Origin: Enterobacter sp. JBIWA008
GTDB lineage: Bacteria > Pseudomonadota > Gammaproteobacteria > Enterobacterales > Enterobacteriaceae
NCBI RefSeq assembly: GCF_019968765.1
Contig: NZ_CP074149.1
Coordinates: forward strand, 1,488,001 to 1,552,000
Direction: 5' to 3'
DNA length: 64,000 nt
This document shows, piece by piece, positions 56,527-64,000 of this stretch; the stretch's first letter is position 1, and the number at the start of each line of letters is the position of its first letter. Made by a program: the position numbers and the translations under genes. The notes below the pieces were generated by a model. It was not told where the DNA came from and made no database searches. It was given only the letters and a program-made list of their open reading frames with translations.

Positions 56527-57732
56527 ATGACGCGTAAAATGACTTCTCTGCGCAGCCTTGCGACAGGCTCTGCGCTCCTTTTCCTGTTTGCACCAACCCT
56601 CTACGCAGCTGAACAGGCTGCGCCCGAAGCGCCGCCTGTGGATGCGCGCGCCTGGATCCTGATGGATTATTCCAGCGGTAAAGTGCTGGCGGAAGGCAAT
56701 GCGGATGAGAAACTCGATCCGGCAAGCCTGACCAAAATCATGACCAGCTATGTGGTCGGCCAGGCGTTGAAAGCGGGCAAGATTAAGCTGGACGATATGG
56801 TCACCATCGGGAAGGATGCCTGGGCGACCGGAAACCCGGCGCTGCGCGGGTCTTCCGTGATGTTCCTGAAGCCAGGCGATCAGGTTTCCGTTTCCGATCT
56901 GAACAAAGGGGTAATTATTCAGTCGGGAAATGATGCGTGCATCGCGCTGGCCGATTACGTTGCCGGCAGCCAGGATTCTTTCATTGGCTTGATGAATGGC
57001 TACGCGCAGAAACTGGGCTTAACCAACACCACGTTCAAAACGGTTCACGGTCTGGATTCGCCGGGACAGTTCAGTACCGCGCGCGACATGGCGCTGCTGG
57101 GGAAAGCGCTGATCCACGACGTGCCGGATGAATACGCCATCCATAAAGAGAAAGAGTTTACCTTCAATAAAATCCGCCAGCCGAACCGCAACCGCCTGCT
57201 GTGGAGCAGCAACGTTAACGTGGACGGAATGAAAACCGGCACCACGGCGGGCGCAGGCTATAACCTGGTGGCCTCCGCGACTCAGGGCGACATGCGCCTG
57301 ATTTCGGTGGTGCTGGGTACTAAAACCGATCGCATCCGGTTTAACGAATCAGAAAAACTGCTGACCTGGGGCTTCCGTTTCTATGAAACCGTGACGCCGA
57401 TTAAACCGGATGCCACGTTCGTCAGCCAGCGCGTCTGGTTTGGCGACAAGAGTGAAGTGAATCTGGGCGCTGGCGAAGCGGGCTCGGTAACCATTCCTCG
57501 TGGCCAGCTGAAAAACCTGAAGGCCAGCTATACCCTGACCGACCCGCAGCTCACGGCGCCGCTGAAAAAGGGCCAGGTGGTTGGGACGATTGATTTCCAG
57601 CTAAACGGTAAGTCTATTGAACAGCGTCCGCTGATTGTGATGGAAGCGGTAGAAGAGGGCGGCTTCTTCAGCCGGATGTGGGATTTCGTATTAATGAAAT
57701 TCCACGGATGGTTTGGCAGCTGGTTTAGCTAA
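56527..57732 (+). CDS. dacC: D-alanyl-D-alanine carboxypeptidase DacC (PBP6)
   Basis: A 401-residue penicillin-binding protein 6. It trims the terminal D-alanine of peptidoglycan pentapeptides. A signal peptide ends at YAA (~28). The three active-site motifs are Ser67-x-x-Lys70 (SLTK), Ser133-Gly-Asn135 (QSGND) and Lys234-Thr-Gly236. The C-terminal amphipathic helix ending [12 protein letters not shown] anchors it in the inner membrane. I use ATG 56527; the frame opens 7 codons earlier, and another ATG lies 4 codons later. Confidence 0.95.
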   Translation: MTRKMTSLRSLATGSALLFLFAPTLYAAEQAAPEAPPVDARAWILMDYSSGKVLAEGNADEKLDPASLTKIMTSYVVGQALKAGKIKLDDMVTIGKDAWATGNPALRGSSVMFLKPGDQVSVSDLNKGVIIQSGNDACIALADYVAGSQDSFIGLMNGYAQKLGLTNTTFKTVHGLDSPGQFSTARDMALLGKALIHDVPDEYAIHKEKEFTFNKIRQPNRNRLLWSSNVNVDGMKTGTTAGAGYNLVASATQGDMRLISVVLGTKTDRIRFNESEKLLTWGFRFYETVTPIKPDATFVSQRVWFGDKSEVNLGAGEAGSVTIPRGQLKNLKASYTLTDPQLTAPLKKGQVVGTIDFQLNGKSIEQRPLIVMEAVEEGGFFSRMWDFVLMKFHGWFGSWFS

Positions 57733-57748
57733 ACCTGATGGATTTTCT

Positions 57749-57793
57749 CCCTCTCCCTGTTGGAGAGGGCCGGGGTGCGGGTATCACACCGCA
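57749..57793. repeat. Dispersed palindromic element, copy E
   Basis: CCCTCTCCC-TGT-TGGAGAGGG (57749-57769, one mismatch) followed by a tail ending TCACACCGCAC. It separates the convergent dacC and deoR genes. Confidence 0.78.
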
Positions 57794-57799
57794 CCCCTT

Positions 57800-58558
57800 T
57801 TAATACATCAACTTCACCTGCTGCGCCTTCGCATGGGCCACAATCTCGTCGTCCGGGCGGCAGTCGCTGACGATGGCGTCAAACTGCGCCAGCTCGCCCA
57901 TTCTCGCCGAACGCACCTTACCAAACTTACTGTGATCGACCACCAGCACATGGTACTGCGCGGCGCTTAACGCCCAGTGCTTCACCGGCAGCTCTTCCAG
58001 GTTAAAGCAGGTCGCGCCCTGACGCACGTTGACGCCTGCGGCGGAATAAAACGCGATATCCGGACAGAGGTTGCTGAGCGTGTCCTGCAGGTTAAGCGGC
58101 TTAAAGATGGCGTTGCTGGCGTGAAACTCACCGCCGCAGAGGATCACCCGGCACTCCGGTTTCTCCTGAAGGGCCAGAAAGGTATTCAGGGAGTAGCACA
58201 CGGCGGTGAAAGGGAGGCTGCTGTCGATGGCTTCGATAATCCAGGGCGTTGTGGTTCCGCAGTCAAAAAACAGCGTCTGGTGCGGCTGTACCAGTGAGGC
58301 CGCAAGCCGGGCGGCTTTGCGTTTCTCTTCCACCAGGCGCGTCTTCTGGTCGCTGATCAGATAATGGCTGGCGCTACGCGGCTCAAGCACAATATACCCG
58401 CCCAGCAGCACGACGGGCGCGCTTTCGCTGTTCAAATCCCGACGAATGGTCATCTCTGAGACGCCGAGGAGGTTGGCGGCTTCCTTAAGATGCAGCTTAT
58501 CGCTGCGCTTCAGCGCCTGTAGCAGCTGAGCAATGCGGTCATCGCGACGTGTTTCCAT
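57800..58558 (-). CDS. deoR: Deoxyribose operon repressor DeoR
   Basis: A 252-residue DeoR-family repressor, same length as in E. coli. It represses deoCABD and nupG until deoxyribose-5-phosphate binds. The N-terminal helix-turn-helix is LHLKEAANLLGVSEMTIRRDLN (~22-43). The sugar-phosphate isomerase-like sensor domain has LFFDCGTTTPWII and VVDHSKFGKV. It lies between dacC and ybjG as in K-12. Confidence 0.95.
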   Translation of the reverse strand: METRRDDRIAQLLQALKRSDKLHLKEAANLLGVSEMTIRRDLNSESAPVVLLGGYIVLEPRSASHYLISDQKTRLVEEKRKAARLAASLVQPHQTLFFDCGTTTPWIIEAIDSSLPFTAVCYSLNTFLALQEKPECRVILCGGEFHASNAIFKPLNLQDTLSNLCPDIAFYSAAGVNVRQGATCFNLEELPVKHWALSAAQYHVLVVDHSKFGKVRSARMGELAQFDAIVSDCRPDDEIVAHAKAQQVKLMY

Positions 58559-58571
58559 AGTTCCTCGGGAT

Positions 58572-58600
58572 AAAAAAGTGAACCCCCGCAGGGCGGGGGC
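58572..58600 (-). terminator. Terminator of the ybjG operon
   Basis: On the minus strand, a CCCCCGC / GCGGGGG stem is followed after three bases by CTTTTTT. It lies 25 bp after the ybjG stop codon and just before deoR. Confidence 0.8.
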
Positions 58601-58625
58601 TCAAGTGTAACCTGTCAGGTTGGGG

Positions 58626-59234
58626 TTAGTCACGTATCCAGCCTTTGCGGATCGGGATAGCGAAAATGGCGCGATAGAGCGAAGACAGCGTGCGGTAAAG
58701 CGCTTCACCGAAGAGGCTCCACAGAATAGCCGCGCTCACGCAGCCAATCAGCCCGACCAGGAAACCGCCCACCATATCCAGCGGCCAGTGAACGCCCAGG
58801 TAAACGCGAGACCAGGCGATAGCCATGGCTGCCACCATCAGGATCGCACCGGACCACAGGCGATGCCAGAACAGGAAGGCCAGCGCAAAGGTGAAGATCA
58901 CTGTCCCGTGATCGCTCGGGAACGAGTCATCCGGCGCGTGGTGCAGGAAGGTATAGCCCACGCGATCGACAAAAGGACGATCGTGCGGGAACGCATGGCC
59001 GAGAATGTAGCTCACCAGGACGCTTACGCCGAGCGCCATTGCGACTTTAATCACCAGCTGGCGCTGCGCCTTCACCTGGCTGCGGGGACCCCATAACCAG
59101 AGGATGACTGCCAGTGCAGGCACGATACCGATCAGATCTTTTGCGAGAAAGGTGGCAAAATCGATCGTCCACTCAGGCGAGGCTGGCGTGGCATTGATCA
59201 GATAAAACAGCTGATAATTCAGATTCTCTAGCAT
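58626..59234 (-). CDS. ybjG: Undecaprenyl-diphosphate phosphatase YbjG
   Basis: A 202-residue PAP2-family membrane enzyme, similar in length to E. coli YbjG. It recycles undecaprenyl diphosphate to the monophosphate carrier and gives bacitracin tolerance. About six helices are visible. The phosphatase motifs are KAQRQLVIK and HAFPHDRPF (C1), FPSDHGT (C2) and SRVYLGVHWPLD (C3, with the nucleophile-activating His). I start at MLENLNYQ by homology; the frame opens 7 codons earlier. Seven bases separate it from the upstream PAP2 gene, so both belong to one operon led by a PmrA-type box. Confidence 0.93.
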   Translation of the reverse strand: MLENLNYQLFYLINATPASPEWTIDFATFLAKDLIGIVPALAVILWLWGPRSQVKAQRQLVIKVAMALGVSVLVSYILGHAFPHDRPFVDRVGYTFLHHAPDDSFPSDHGTVIFTFALAFLFWHRLWSGAILMVAAMAIAWSRVYLGVHWPLDMVGGFLVGLIGCVSAAILWSLFGEALYRTLSSLYRAIFAIPIRKGWIRD

Positions 59235-59241
59235 AGCGTTA

Positions 59242-59970
59242 TCACTCTTTAGCAAACCAGGTGGAAACCAGCCCGTAGACGGCCACCTGGGAAAACCAGA
59301 CCCACCACCCGGCCCACAGGTTGTGAGAGAAAAAATGTGCCCCGCGCATGACCTGGCCGAAGCCCATCGCCAGACCGAGCGCCACGCCGAGGATCACAAA
59401 GCTCCAGGCGAGACGCGGACGCTCGCGCCAGAAGGCAAAAAACAGCCCCATCACCATAAAGCCGCTGGAGGCATGACCGCCGGGGAAACAGCGCCCCGGA
59501 CCGCTGTCAGAAGGTAGGGCACTGAAAAGGGGATAAGAGACGGCCTTTCCGCCATACTCCACCAGATCCCACGGACAGCTGTGATGGCTCACGCTTTTCA
59601 ACGCACCTACTACCAGCGCACCGAGCCCCATCAGCAGCGCCGCCATAACCAGCCTTGCGTTACGCTTGTAAGCGCCGTAAAACAGCGCCACGGCACCTAA
59701 GGCGATGGCAATGTACTTCGCCAGACGGTGGTTCAGCAGATCCAGCAGATGGTCTTTCTGCAGCGGGAAGCTCTGCGTTGCCGCGTCATACCAAAAGCCG
59801 GTGATCCATCTGTCGAGCGCTTCATTGCGCGATAGCCACGTAAACACCACGGCAAGGGCAATCAGTATGAAAAGCTGATAACCATAAAAGCGGGGCGGTA
59901 AGCGGTAAAGTCGTTTTGTCTTATTTGTCTGTAAGTTAGACAATTCTGAACGGCTGGAGGTGAGTGCCAT
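59242..59970 (-). CDS. PAP2-family membrane phosphatase, extra gene upstream of ybjG
   Basis: A 242-residue membrane protein absent from this place in K-12. The PAP2 motifs are CFPGGHASSGF (C2, with GGH instead of SGH or SDH) and RGAHFFSHNLWAGW (C3), with about six helices. It is not closely related to YbjG, PgpB or LpxT. It might act on undecaprenyl diphosphate or the 1-phosphate of lipid A, but that is inference. A charged N-terminal tail (~30 residues, NKTKRLYRLPP) is cytoplasmic. A PmrA-type box 47 bp before the start codon suggests induction by polymyxin-like peptides, iron or low magnesium. Confidence 0.78.
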   Translation of the reverse strand: MALTSSRSELSNLQTNKTKRLYRLPPRFYGYQLFILIALAVVFTWLSRNEALDRWITGFWYDAATQSFPLQKDHLLDLLNHRLAKYIAIALGAVALFYGAYKRNARLVMAALLMGLGALVVGALKSVSHHSCPWDLVEYGGKAVSYPLFSALPSDSGPGRCFPGGHASSGFMVMGLFFAFWRERPRLAWSFVILGVALGLAMGFGQVMRGAHFFSHNLWAGWWVWFSQVAVYGLVSTWFAKE

Positions 59971-60000
59971 AATTTGGGGTCGTTGACGAGTAATCGGGCT

Positions 60001-60033
60001 ATCATAAAACTGTCAACTTAAGGAAACCTTAAA
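60001..60033 (-). promoter_or_regulatory. PmrA (BasR) box and -10 element of the PAP2-ybjG operon
   Basis: CTTAAG-GAAAC-CTTAAA (60017-60033) has the PmrA arrangement CTTAAN-N5-CTTAAN. On the minus strand a TATGAT -10 element (60006-60001) follows 10 bp later, so the box covers the -35 region as in PmrA-activated promoters. ybjG is a known PmrA target in Salmonella and E. coli. Confidence 0.72.
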
Positions 60034-60138
60034 CGAAGACGATATGTGCTTTATTTCTGTTTATCCTCGATATATCACTATCTCGGGCTGCGGCATTTCA
60101 TTAAACTCGTCGCGATTTTGTCATTATAAAGAGATTGC

Positions 60139-61371
60139 ATGTTAAACCGTTCTTCTTCTGGTTCACGTCTGGGTCGTCAGGCGTTGCTTTTCCCTCTGTG
60201 TCTGGTGCTCTACGAATTCTCTACCTATATCGGCAACGATATGATCCAGCCCGGTATGCTGGCCGTCGTTGCGCAGTACAACGCGGGTATTGAGTGGGTA
60301 CCGACCTCCATGACCGCCTATCTGGCTGGCGGCATGTTTTTACAGTGGCTGTTAGGCCCGCTGTCGGATCGTATTGGCCGCCGTCCGGTAATGCTGACGG
60401 GCGTGGTCTGGTTTGTCGTCACCTGTCTCGCCACGCTGCTGGCGCAAAACATTGAACAATTTACCCTGCTGCGCTTCCTGCAGGGGGTGAGCCTGTGCTT
60501 TATCGGCGCCGTGGGGTATGCCGCCATTCAGGAGTCGTTTGAAGAGGCGGTGTGCATCAAAATTACCGCGCTGATGGCGAACGTGGCGCTGATTGCTCCC
60601 TTACTCGGGCCGCTGGTGGGTGCCGCGTGGGTGCATGTTGCGCCGTGGGAAGGGATGTTTGTGCTCTTTGCGGTTCTCGCCGCCATCGCATTCTTTGGCC
60701 TGCACCGTGCGATGCCGGAAACGGCGACCCGCATCGGCGAGAAGCTCTCGCTGAAAGAGCTGGGTCGGGATTACAAAGAGGTGCTGAAGAATGGCCGCTT
60801 TGTGGCGGGCGCGCTGGCGACCGGGTTCGTTAGCCTGCCGCTGCTGGCGTGGATTGCGCAGTCGCCGGTTATTATCATCAGCGGCGAAAAGCTCAGCAGC
60901 TATGAGTATGGCCTGCTGCAGGTGCCGATCTTTGGCGCGCTGATTATCGGGAACCTGGTGCTGGCACGTCTGACGTCACGCCGCACCGTGCGTTCACTGA
61001 TTATCATGGGCGGCTGGCCGATTGCGGCAGGGCTGATTCTGGCTGCTGTGGCAACCGTCGCATCATCCCACGCCTATCTTTGGATGACGGCGGGACTCAG
61101 CCTCTATGCTTTCGGGATTGGCGTGGCCAACGCCGGGCTGGTGCGCCTGACGCTGTTTGCCAGTGAGATGAGTAAAGGAACAGTCTCAGCGGCGATGGGG
61201 ATGTTGCAGATGCTGATTTTTACCGTCGGTATTGAAGTGAGCAAGCATGCCTACGTGATGGGCGGCAACGGGTTGTTCAGCCTGTTTAACCTCGCCAACG
61301 GCGTGCTGTGGGTTGGACTGATGGTGGTGTTCCTGAAAGACAAACGCGTCGGAAACACTCTGCAACCGTGA
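60139..61371 (+). CDS. mdfA: Multidrug transporter MdfA (Cmr)
   Basis: A 410-residue MFS drug:proton antiporter of the DHA1 family, same length as E. coli MdfA. It exports chloramphenicol and lipophilic cations. Glu26 and Asp34 in [15 protein letters not shown] (helix 1) are the known multidrug-binding residues and both are present. Motif A is [14 protein letters not shown] (~74) and motif [16 protein letters not shown] (~154). It is divergent from the PAP2-ybjG operon. In K-12 ybjH follows; here it is missing and ybjI comes next. Confidence 0.95.
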   Translation: MLNRSSSGSRLGRQALLFPLCLVLYEFSTYIGNDMIQPGMLAVVAQYNAGIEWVPTSMTAYLAGGMFLQWLLGPLSDRIGRRPVMLTGVVWFVVTCLATLLAQNIEQFTLLRFLQGVSLCFIGAVGYAAIQESFEEAVCIKITALMANVALIAPLLGPLVGAAWVHVAPWEGMFVLFAVLAAIAFFGLHRAMPETATRIGEKLSLKELGRDYKEVLKNGRFVAGALATGFVSLPLLAWIAQSPVIIISGEKLSSYEYGLLQVPIFGALIIGNLVLARLTSRRTVRSLIIMGGWPIAAGLILAAVATVASSHAYLWMTAGLSLYAFGIGVANAGLVRLTLFASEMSKGTVSAAMGMLQMLIFTVGIEVSKHAYVMGGNGLFSLFNLANGVLWVGLMVVFLKDKRVGNTLQP

Positions 61372-61379
61372 TCTTTATT

Positions 61380-61425
61380 CCCTCTCCCTGTGGGAGAGGG
61401 TTAGGGTGAGGGCACCAGACCGCAC
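61380..61425. repeat. Dispersed palindromic element, copy F
   Basis: CCCTCTCCC-TGT-GGGAGAGGG (61380-61400, perfect), then a tail TTAGGGTGAGGGCACC and AGACCGCAC. It lies between the convergent mdfA and ybjI genes, where ybjH is found in K-12. Confidence 0.82.
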
Positions 61426-61429
61426 GCGG

Positions 61430-62242
61430 TCAATTAAACGGTGCTTCCCCGTTCAACACCTTCTCAATCACGTTTAAAACGCCTTCATCGTTATTATGCG
61501 GCGCTTCAAAACGCGCCGCCGCTTTTATATGCGGCCTGGCATTCGCCATCGCAAAGCTGAACCCGGACTGGCGCAGCATCTCCACGTCGTTGCCGCTGTC
61601 GCCGAAGGCCACCACTTCGCTATCGTCTATGCCCCAGCGCTTTTGCAGGATCCGCAGGCCGTTGGCTTTATGCACGCCGGGGATAATCAGGTCGATACTG
61701 CCGTGACCGGTGGTGACGGGCACCATGATGTCACTCAGCTTTTCATGCAGCAGCGCCTGAATACGCGGAATTTCATCATCAGAAACGTTAAGCCCGAACT
61801 TGAAGAAAATATCGTTCAGGTTGTCAAAATCACTGACCATTTCGAGACGGTGATAGTACTTTGCCGCGATATCCTTAAAGCCTTCGTCATAGCATTTCAG
61901 CGTGTACGCGCTGCTTTTCCCGCAGGCGATGATCTCAATGCCCGGAACGTCGTTTAACACGTTCGCGACGGTCGCGAAATGGGCTTTCGACAGTTCGCCG
62001 TTAAAGACATCTTCACCTTCGCTCACGACCCAGCCGCCGTTTTCGGCGACGAACGCAATTTCATGCGCAATCTCCGGGAAAAAGGAGATCAGCTGGTAGT
62101 ACTGGTTGCCGCTGGCGACCACGAAGCGAATGCCTTGCTCCTTCATGCGGGCGTACTGCGCCAGAAAGCGCGGGCGATTATAGGTCTTGGCATCGCTCAG
62201 GAATGTGCCATCCATGTCGACGGCGATCAGTTTAACGCTCAT
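61430..62242 (-). CDS. ybjI: HAD-family phosphatase YbjI
   Basis: A 270-residue Cof-type HAD hydrolase. E. coli YbjI removes phosphate from FMN and some sugar phosphates. The motifs are [10 protein letters not shown] (nucleophile Asp), [18 protein letters not shown] with the conserved Lys, and [12 protein letters not shown]. It is strongly similar to YbiV in the same window, both sharing [14 protein letters not shown]. Its start overlaps the end of ybjJ by 11 bp, so the two genes are co-translated. Confidence 0.93.
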   Translation of the reverse strand: MSVKLIAVDMDGTFLSDAKTYNRPRFLAQYARMKEQGIRFVVASGNQYYQLISFFPEIAHEIAFVAENGGWVVSEGEDVFNGELSKAHFATVANVLNDVPGIEIIACGKSSAYTLKCYDEGFKDIAAKYYHRLEMVSDFDNLNDIFFKFGLNVSDDEIPRIQALLHEKLSDIMVPVTTGHGSIDLIIPGVHKANGLRILQKRWGIDDSEVVAFGDSGNDVEMLRQSGFSFAMANARPHIKAAARFEAPHNNDEGVLNVIEKVLNGEAPFN

Positions 62243-63446
62243 ATCCCTTCTCCAGTGTCGTGTGTTTCGTTTCCGGCTTTGCCACCGCGCGCGCCACCAG
62301 CGCGGCGATGATGACCAACCCTAATACCACCAGCATGGCACTGCGCAGCCCGTAGTGCTCGCCGAGGAAGCCGAGCAGCGGCGGCCCGACCAGGAAGGCG
62401 AGATAGCCCGTGGTTGCCACCACGCTGACGCGCGTCGGGGCATCCGGGCCGGTGTCGCTGGCGGCTGAAATGGTCAGCGGGAAGCCGAGCGACGCGCCCA
62501 GTCCCCAGAGGATCACCGAGACGCCGGCAATCCAGTCGACATCCACAAAAATGATCATCGCGATGCCCAGCCCGCCCAGCAGGGCGCTGGCGCGCACCAC
62601 CGCCACGCGGCTATAGCGGTCGATAAACCAGCCGCCGGTGAAACGCCCGACCGTCATCCCCAGCGTAAACCCGGCGTAAATCAGCGAGCCGGAGGTCGGG
62701 CTAAAGCCGTGACCGTCCACCATCAGCAGCGGCAGCCAGTCGTTGGCGGAACCTTCGGCGAACGCCATCGCCAGCACAACCACGCCGATCAGCATCAGCT
62801 GGAAATCGCGGTAGAAGGGCAGCCCTTTTTCGGCCGAGTGCTGTTCGTCCGCGGAGTTCTTACCGGTGCCGTCCGGGATGGCCCGGATGCCGGTCAGGAT
62901 CGGAATGATGCACACCAGCGCCGCCAGCAGGATATGCAGATTCGCGCTCACGCCAGTGGCCGTCAGCGCCATCCCCACGCCCGCACCGGCAAGCGTGCCG
63001 AGGCTGTAAAAGCCGTGCATCATCGGCAGCACGGTTTTGTTCATCTCACGTTCGACCGCTGCCCCTTCAACGTTTATTGCAACCTCTGCCGAACCGAAGC
63101 TTCCACCAAATACCGTCAGGCCCAGGGCGAAAAGCACCGGCGAAGCAAACCACAGCGCGGTGCTCAATATCCCCATCCCTAACACGGCAAAACACATGGT
63201 GGTGCGGATCACCGCCCGCGTGCCAAAGCGCTTCACCAGCCACGCGGAGCAGAGGATGCCGCTCATGGAGCCTATCGACAGGCCGAACAACACGATGCCC
63301 ATCTCAGCGGTAGAAACGGACAAAATATCGCGAATGGCGGGCGTACGCGTGGCCCAGGAGGCCATCAGCAGGCCGGGAATAAAGAAGAACATAAACAGCG
63401 CCCACAGGCGGAGCTGCAGGGCTTTACGGGGAGAGGTCAGCGTCAT
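62232..63446 (-). CDS. ybjJ: MFS transporter YbjJ
   Basis: A 404-residue membrane protein with 12 predicted helices, close to E. coli YbjJ (402 residues). The substrate is unknown. Motifs include [19 protein letters not shown] in helix 1 and loop, [10 protein letters not shown] in loop 2-3 and [15 protein letters not shown] in loop 8-9. It overlaps ybjI by 11 bp and is divergent from rcdA. A perfect 18-bp palindrome in the gap suggests that RcdA, a TetR-type protein, controls it. Confidence 0.9.
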   Translation of the reverse strand: MTLTSPRKALQLRLWALFMFFFIPGLLMASWATRTPAIRDILSVSTAEMGIVLFGLSIGSMSGILCSAWLVKRFGTRAVIRTTMCFAVLGMGILSTALWFASPVLFALGLTVFGGSFGSAEVAINVEGAAVEREMNKTVLPMMHGFYSLGTLAGAGVGMALTATGVSANLHILLAALVCIIPILTGIRAIPDGTGKNSADEQHSAEKGLPFYRDFQLMLIGVVVLAMAFAEGSANDWLPLLMVDGHGFSPTSGSLIYAGFTLGMTVGRFTGGWFIDRYSRVAVVRASALLGGLGIAMIIFVDVDWIAGVSVILWGLGASLGFPLTISAASDTGPDAPTRVSVVATTGYLAFLVGPPLLGFLGEHYGLRSAMLVVLGLVIIAALVARAVAKPETKHTTLEKGYER

Positions 63447-63492
63447 TGGGGTAGCACCAGAAGTACAACAATAGCGACAACACTAGCAAGTA

Positions 63493-63510
63493 TGTGTACA
63501 TTTGTACACA
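63493..63510. promoter_or_regulatory. Probable RcdA operator between ybjJ and rcdA
   Basis: TGTGTACA-TT-TGTACACA, with perfect 8-bp arms, lies 17 bp before the rcdA start codon and 46 bp before ybjJ. TetR-family regulators normally bind such a site in their own divergent promoter region. Confidence 0.7.
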
Positions 63511-63527
63511 AACCACGTGAGGAATTT

Positions 63528-64000
63528 ATGAGCAGACCACCGAACGATCCGCATCGCCGGGAGAAGATCCTGCAGGCAACGCTTGATACCATTGCCGGGC
63601 ACGGGATTCACGCCGTCACGCACCGTAAAATCGCCACCTGCGCGGGCGTGCCGCTGGGGTCGATGACCTACTATTTCGACGGTATGGAGCCGCTGCTGGA
63701 GGAGGCCTTCACGTGGTTTACCCGGCAGATGTCGCAGCAGTACCGGGATTTCTTCGCCGGCGTCACCGGGCCGGAAATGGCGTGCGAATCCATCACCACG
63801 CTGATTCACAGCTCGCAGGTGACGACCCCGCACAACATGGCGCTGATGTATCAGCTCTACGCCTTTATGCACCGCAGCGCGGCGCTCAAAACGGTGATGC
63901 AGGACTGGATGAAGATGAGCCAGACCACGCTGGAGCAGTGGTTCGACCCGGTCACCACCCGCGCGCTGGACGGGTTTATCGAAGGGATGACGCTGCACTA
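63528..64000 (+). CDS. rcdA: TetR-family regulator RcdA (YbjK), N-terminal part
   Basis: The first 157 codons of a TetR-family protein, cut off by the window end (E. coli RcdA has about 178). The helix-turn-helix is [31 protein letters not shown] (~20-50). RcdA activates csgD, the master gene of curli and biofilm, and acts in stress responses in E. coli. Start ATG 63528 has GTGAGGA as RBS. It is divergent from the MFS gene ybjJ, with a perfect palindrome between. Confidence 0.9.
   Translation, partial: MSRPPNDPHRREKILQATLDTIAGHGIHAVTHRKIATCAGVPLGSMTYYFDGMEPLLEEAFTWFTRQMSQQYRDFFAGVTGPEMACESITTLIHSSQVTTPHNMALMYQLYAFMHRSAALKTVMQDWMKMSQTTLEQWFDPVTTRALDGFIEGMTLH

Noticed and set aside
147..61425. 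Repeated palindromes considered as a CRISPR array
   Set aside because: The copies are kilobases apart and have no regular spacers; they are dispersed intergenic elements.

Overview
The window is chromosomal DNA of a gamma-proteobacterium of the order Enterobacterales, most likely an Enterobacter-type species (E. cloacae complex or a near relative). The backbone follows the Escherichia coli K-12 order from ompX to rcdA almost gene for gene: ompX, opgE, mntS, mntR, ybiR, [25 kb insert], ldtB, ybiT, [4 kb insert], ybiU, ybiV, ybiW, ybiY, fsaA, moeB, moeA, iaaA, gsiABCD, rimO, bssR, yliI, gstB, dacC, deoR, ybjG, mdfA, ybjI, ybjJ, rcdA. Genus assignment is inference from this synteny, the GC-rich codon use of the backbone and the genus-typical accessory genes. 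No rRNA, tRNA, CRISPR array or prophage was seen.

The main accessory block lies between ybiR and ldtB (about 4001-29580) and is built of separate modules. (i) 4102-9432: a tripartite EmrA/EmrB/TolC-like efflux pump followed by an aldo/keto reductase. (ii) 9629-15818: an AT-richer cluster with a GH2 beta-glucuronidase, a hexuronate-type MFS transporter, a distant GH67-like TIM-barrel protein and an alpha/alpha-toroid protein of unknown function. It is probably a glucuronide-degrading system and is the best candidate here for something undescribed. (iii) 16114-25011: a fructo-oligosaccharide (fos-type) operon with fructokinase, two OmpG-like porins, one exported and one cytoplasmic GH32 fructosidase, a LacY-type permease and a divergent LacI repressor. 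(iv) 25100-25920: a dead IS3-family element. (v) 26060-29542: a 6-phospho-beta-glucosidase, an orphan PTS EIIC and a GntR/UTRA regulator with twin operators.

A second, smaller insert (32414-37458) carries a GH31 glycosidase, an ACS-family MFS permease and a LacI regulator. Beside it, ybiU, ybiV and the divergent ybiWY/fsaA promoter region share an almost identical palindrome, which suggests one unknown regulator for the glycyl-radical sugar pathway. An FNR-like box sits beside it at ybiWY/fsaA.

The right half (43296-64000) is ordinary enterobacterial backbone: fructose-6-phosphate aldolase, molybdenum-cofactor genes, isoaspartyl peptidase with the glutathione importer, RimO, BssR, penicillin-binding protein 6, DeoR, membrane PAP2 phosphatases behind a PmrA-type box, MdfA and the RcdA region. 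The K-12 genes yliE/yliF (between gsiD and rimO) and ybjH (between mdfA and ybjI) are absent. Six copies of a 21-bp perfect or near-perfect palindrome and several REP units sit in the gaps between genes.
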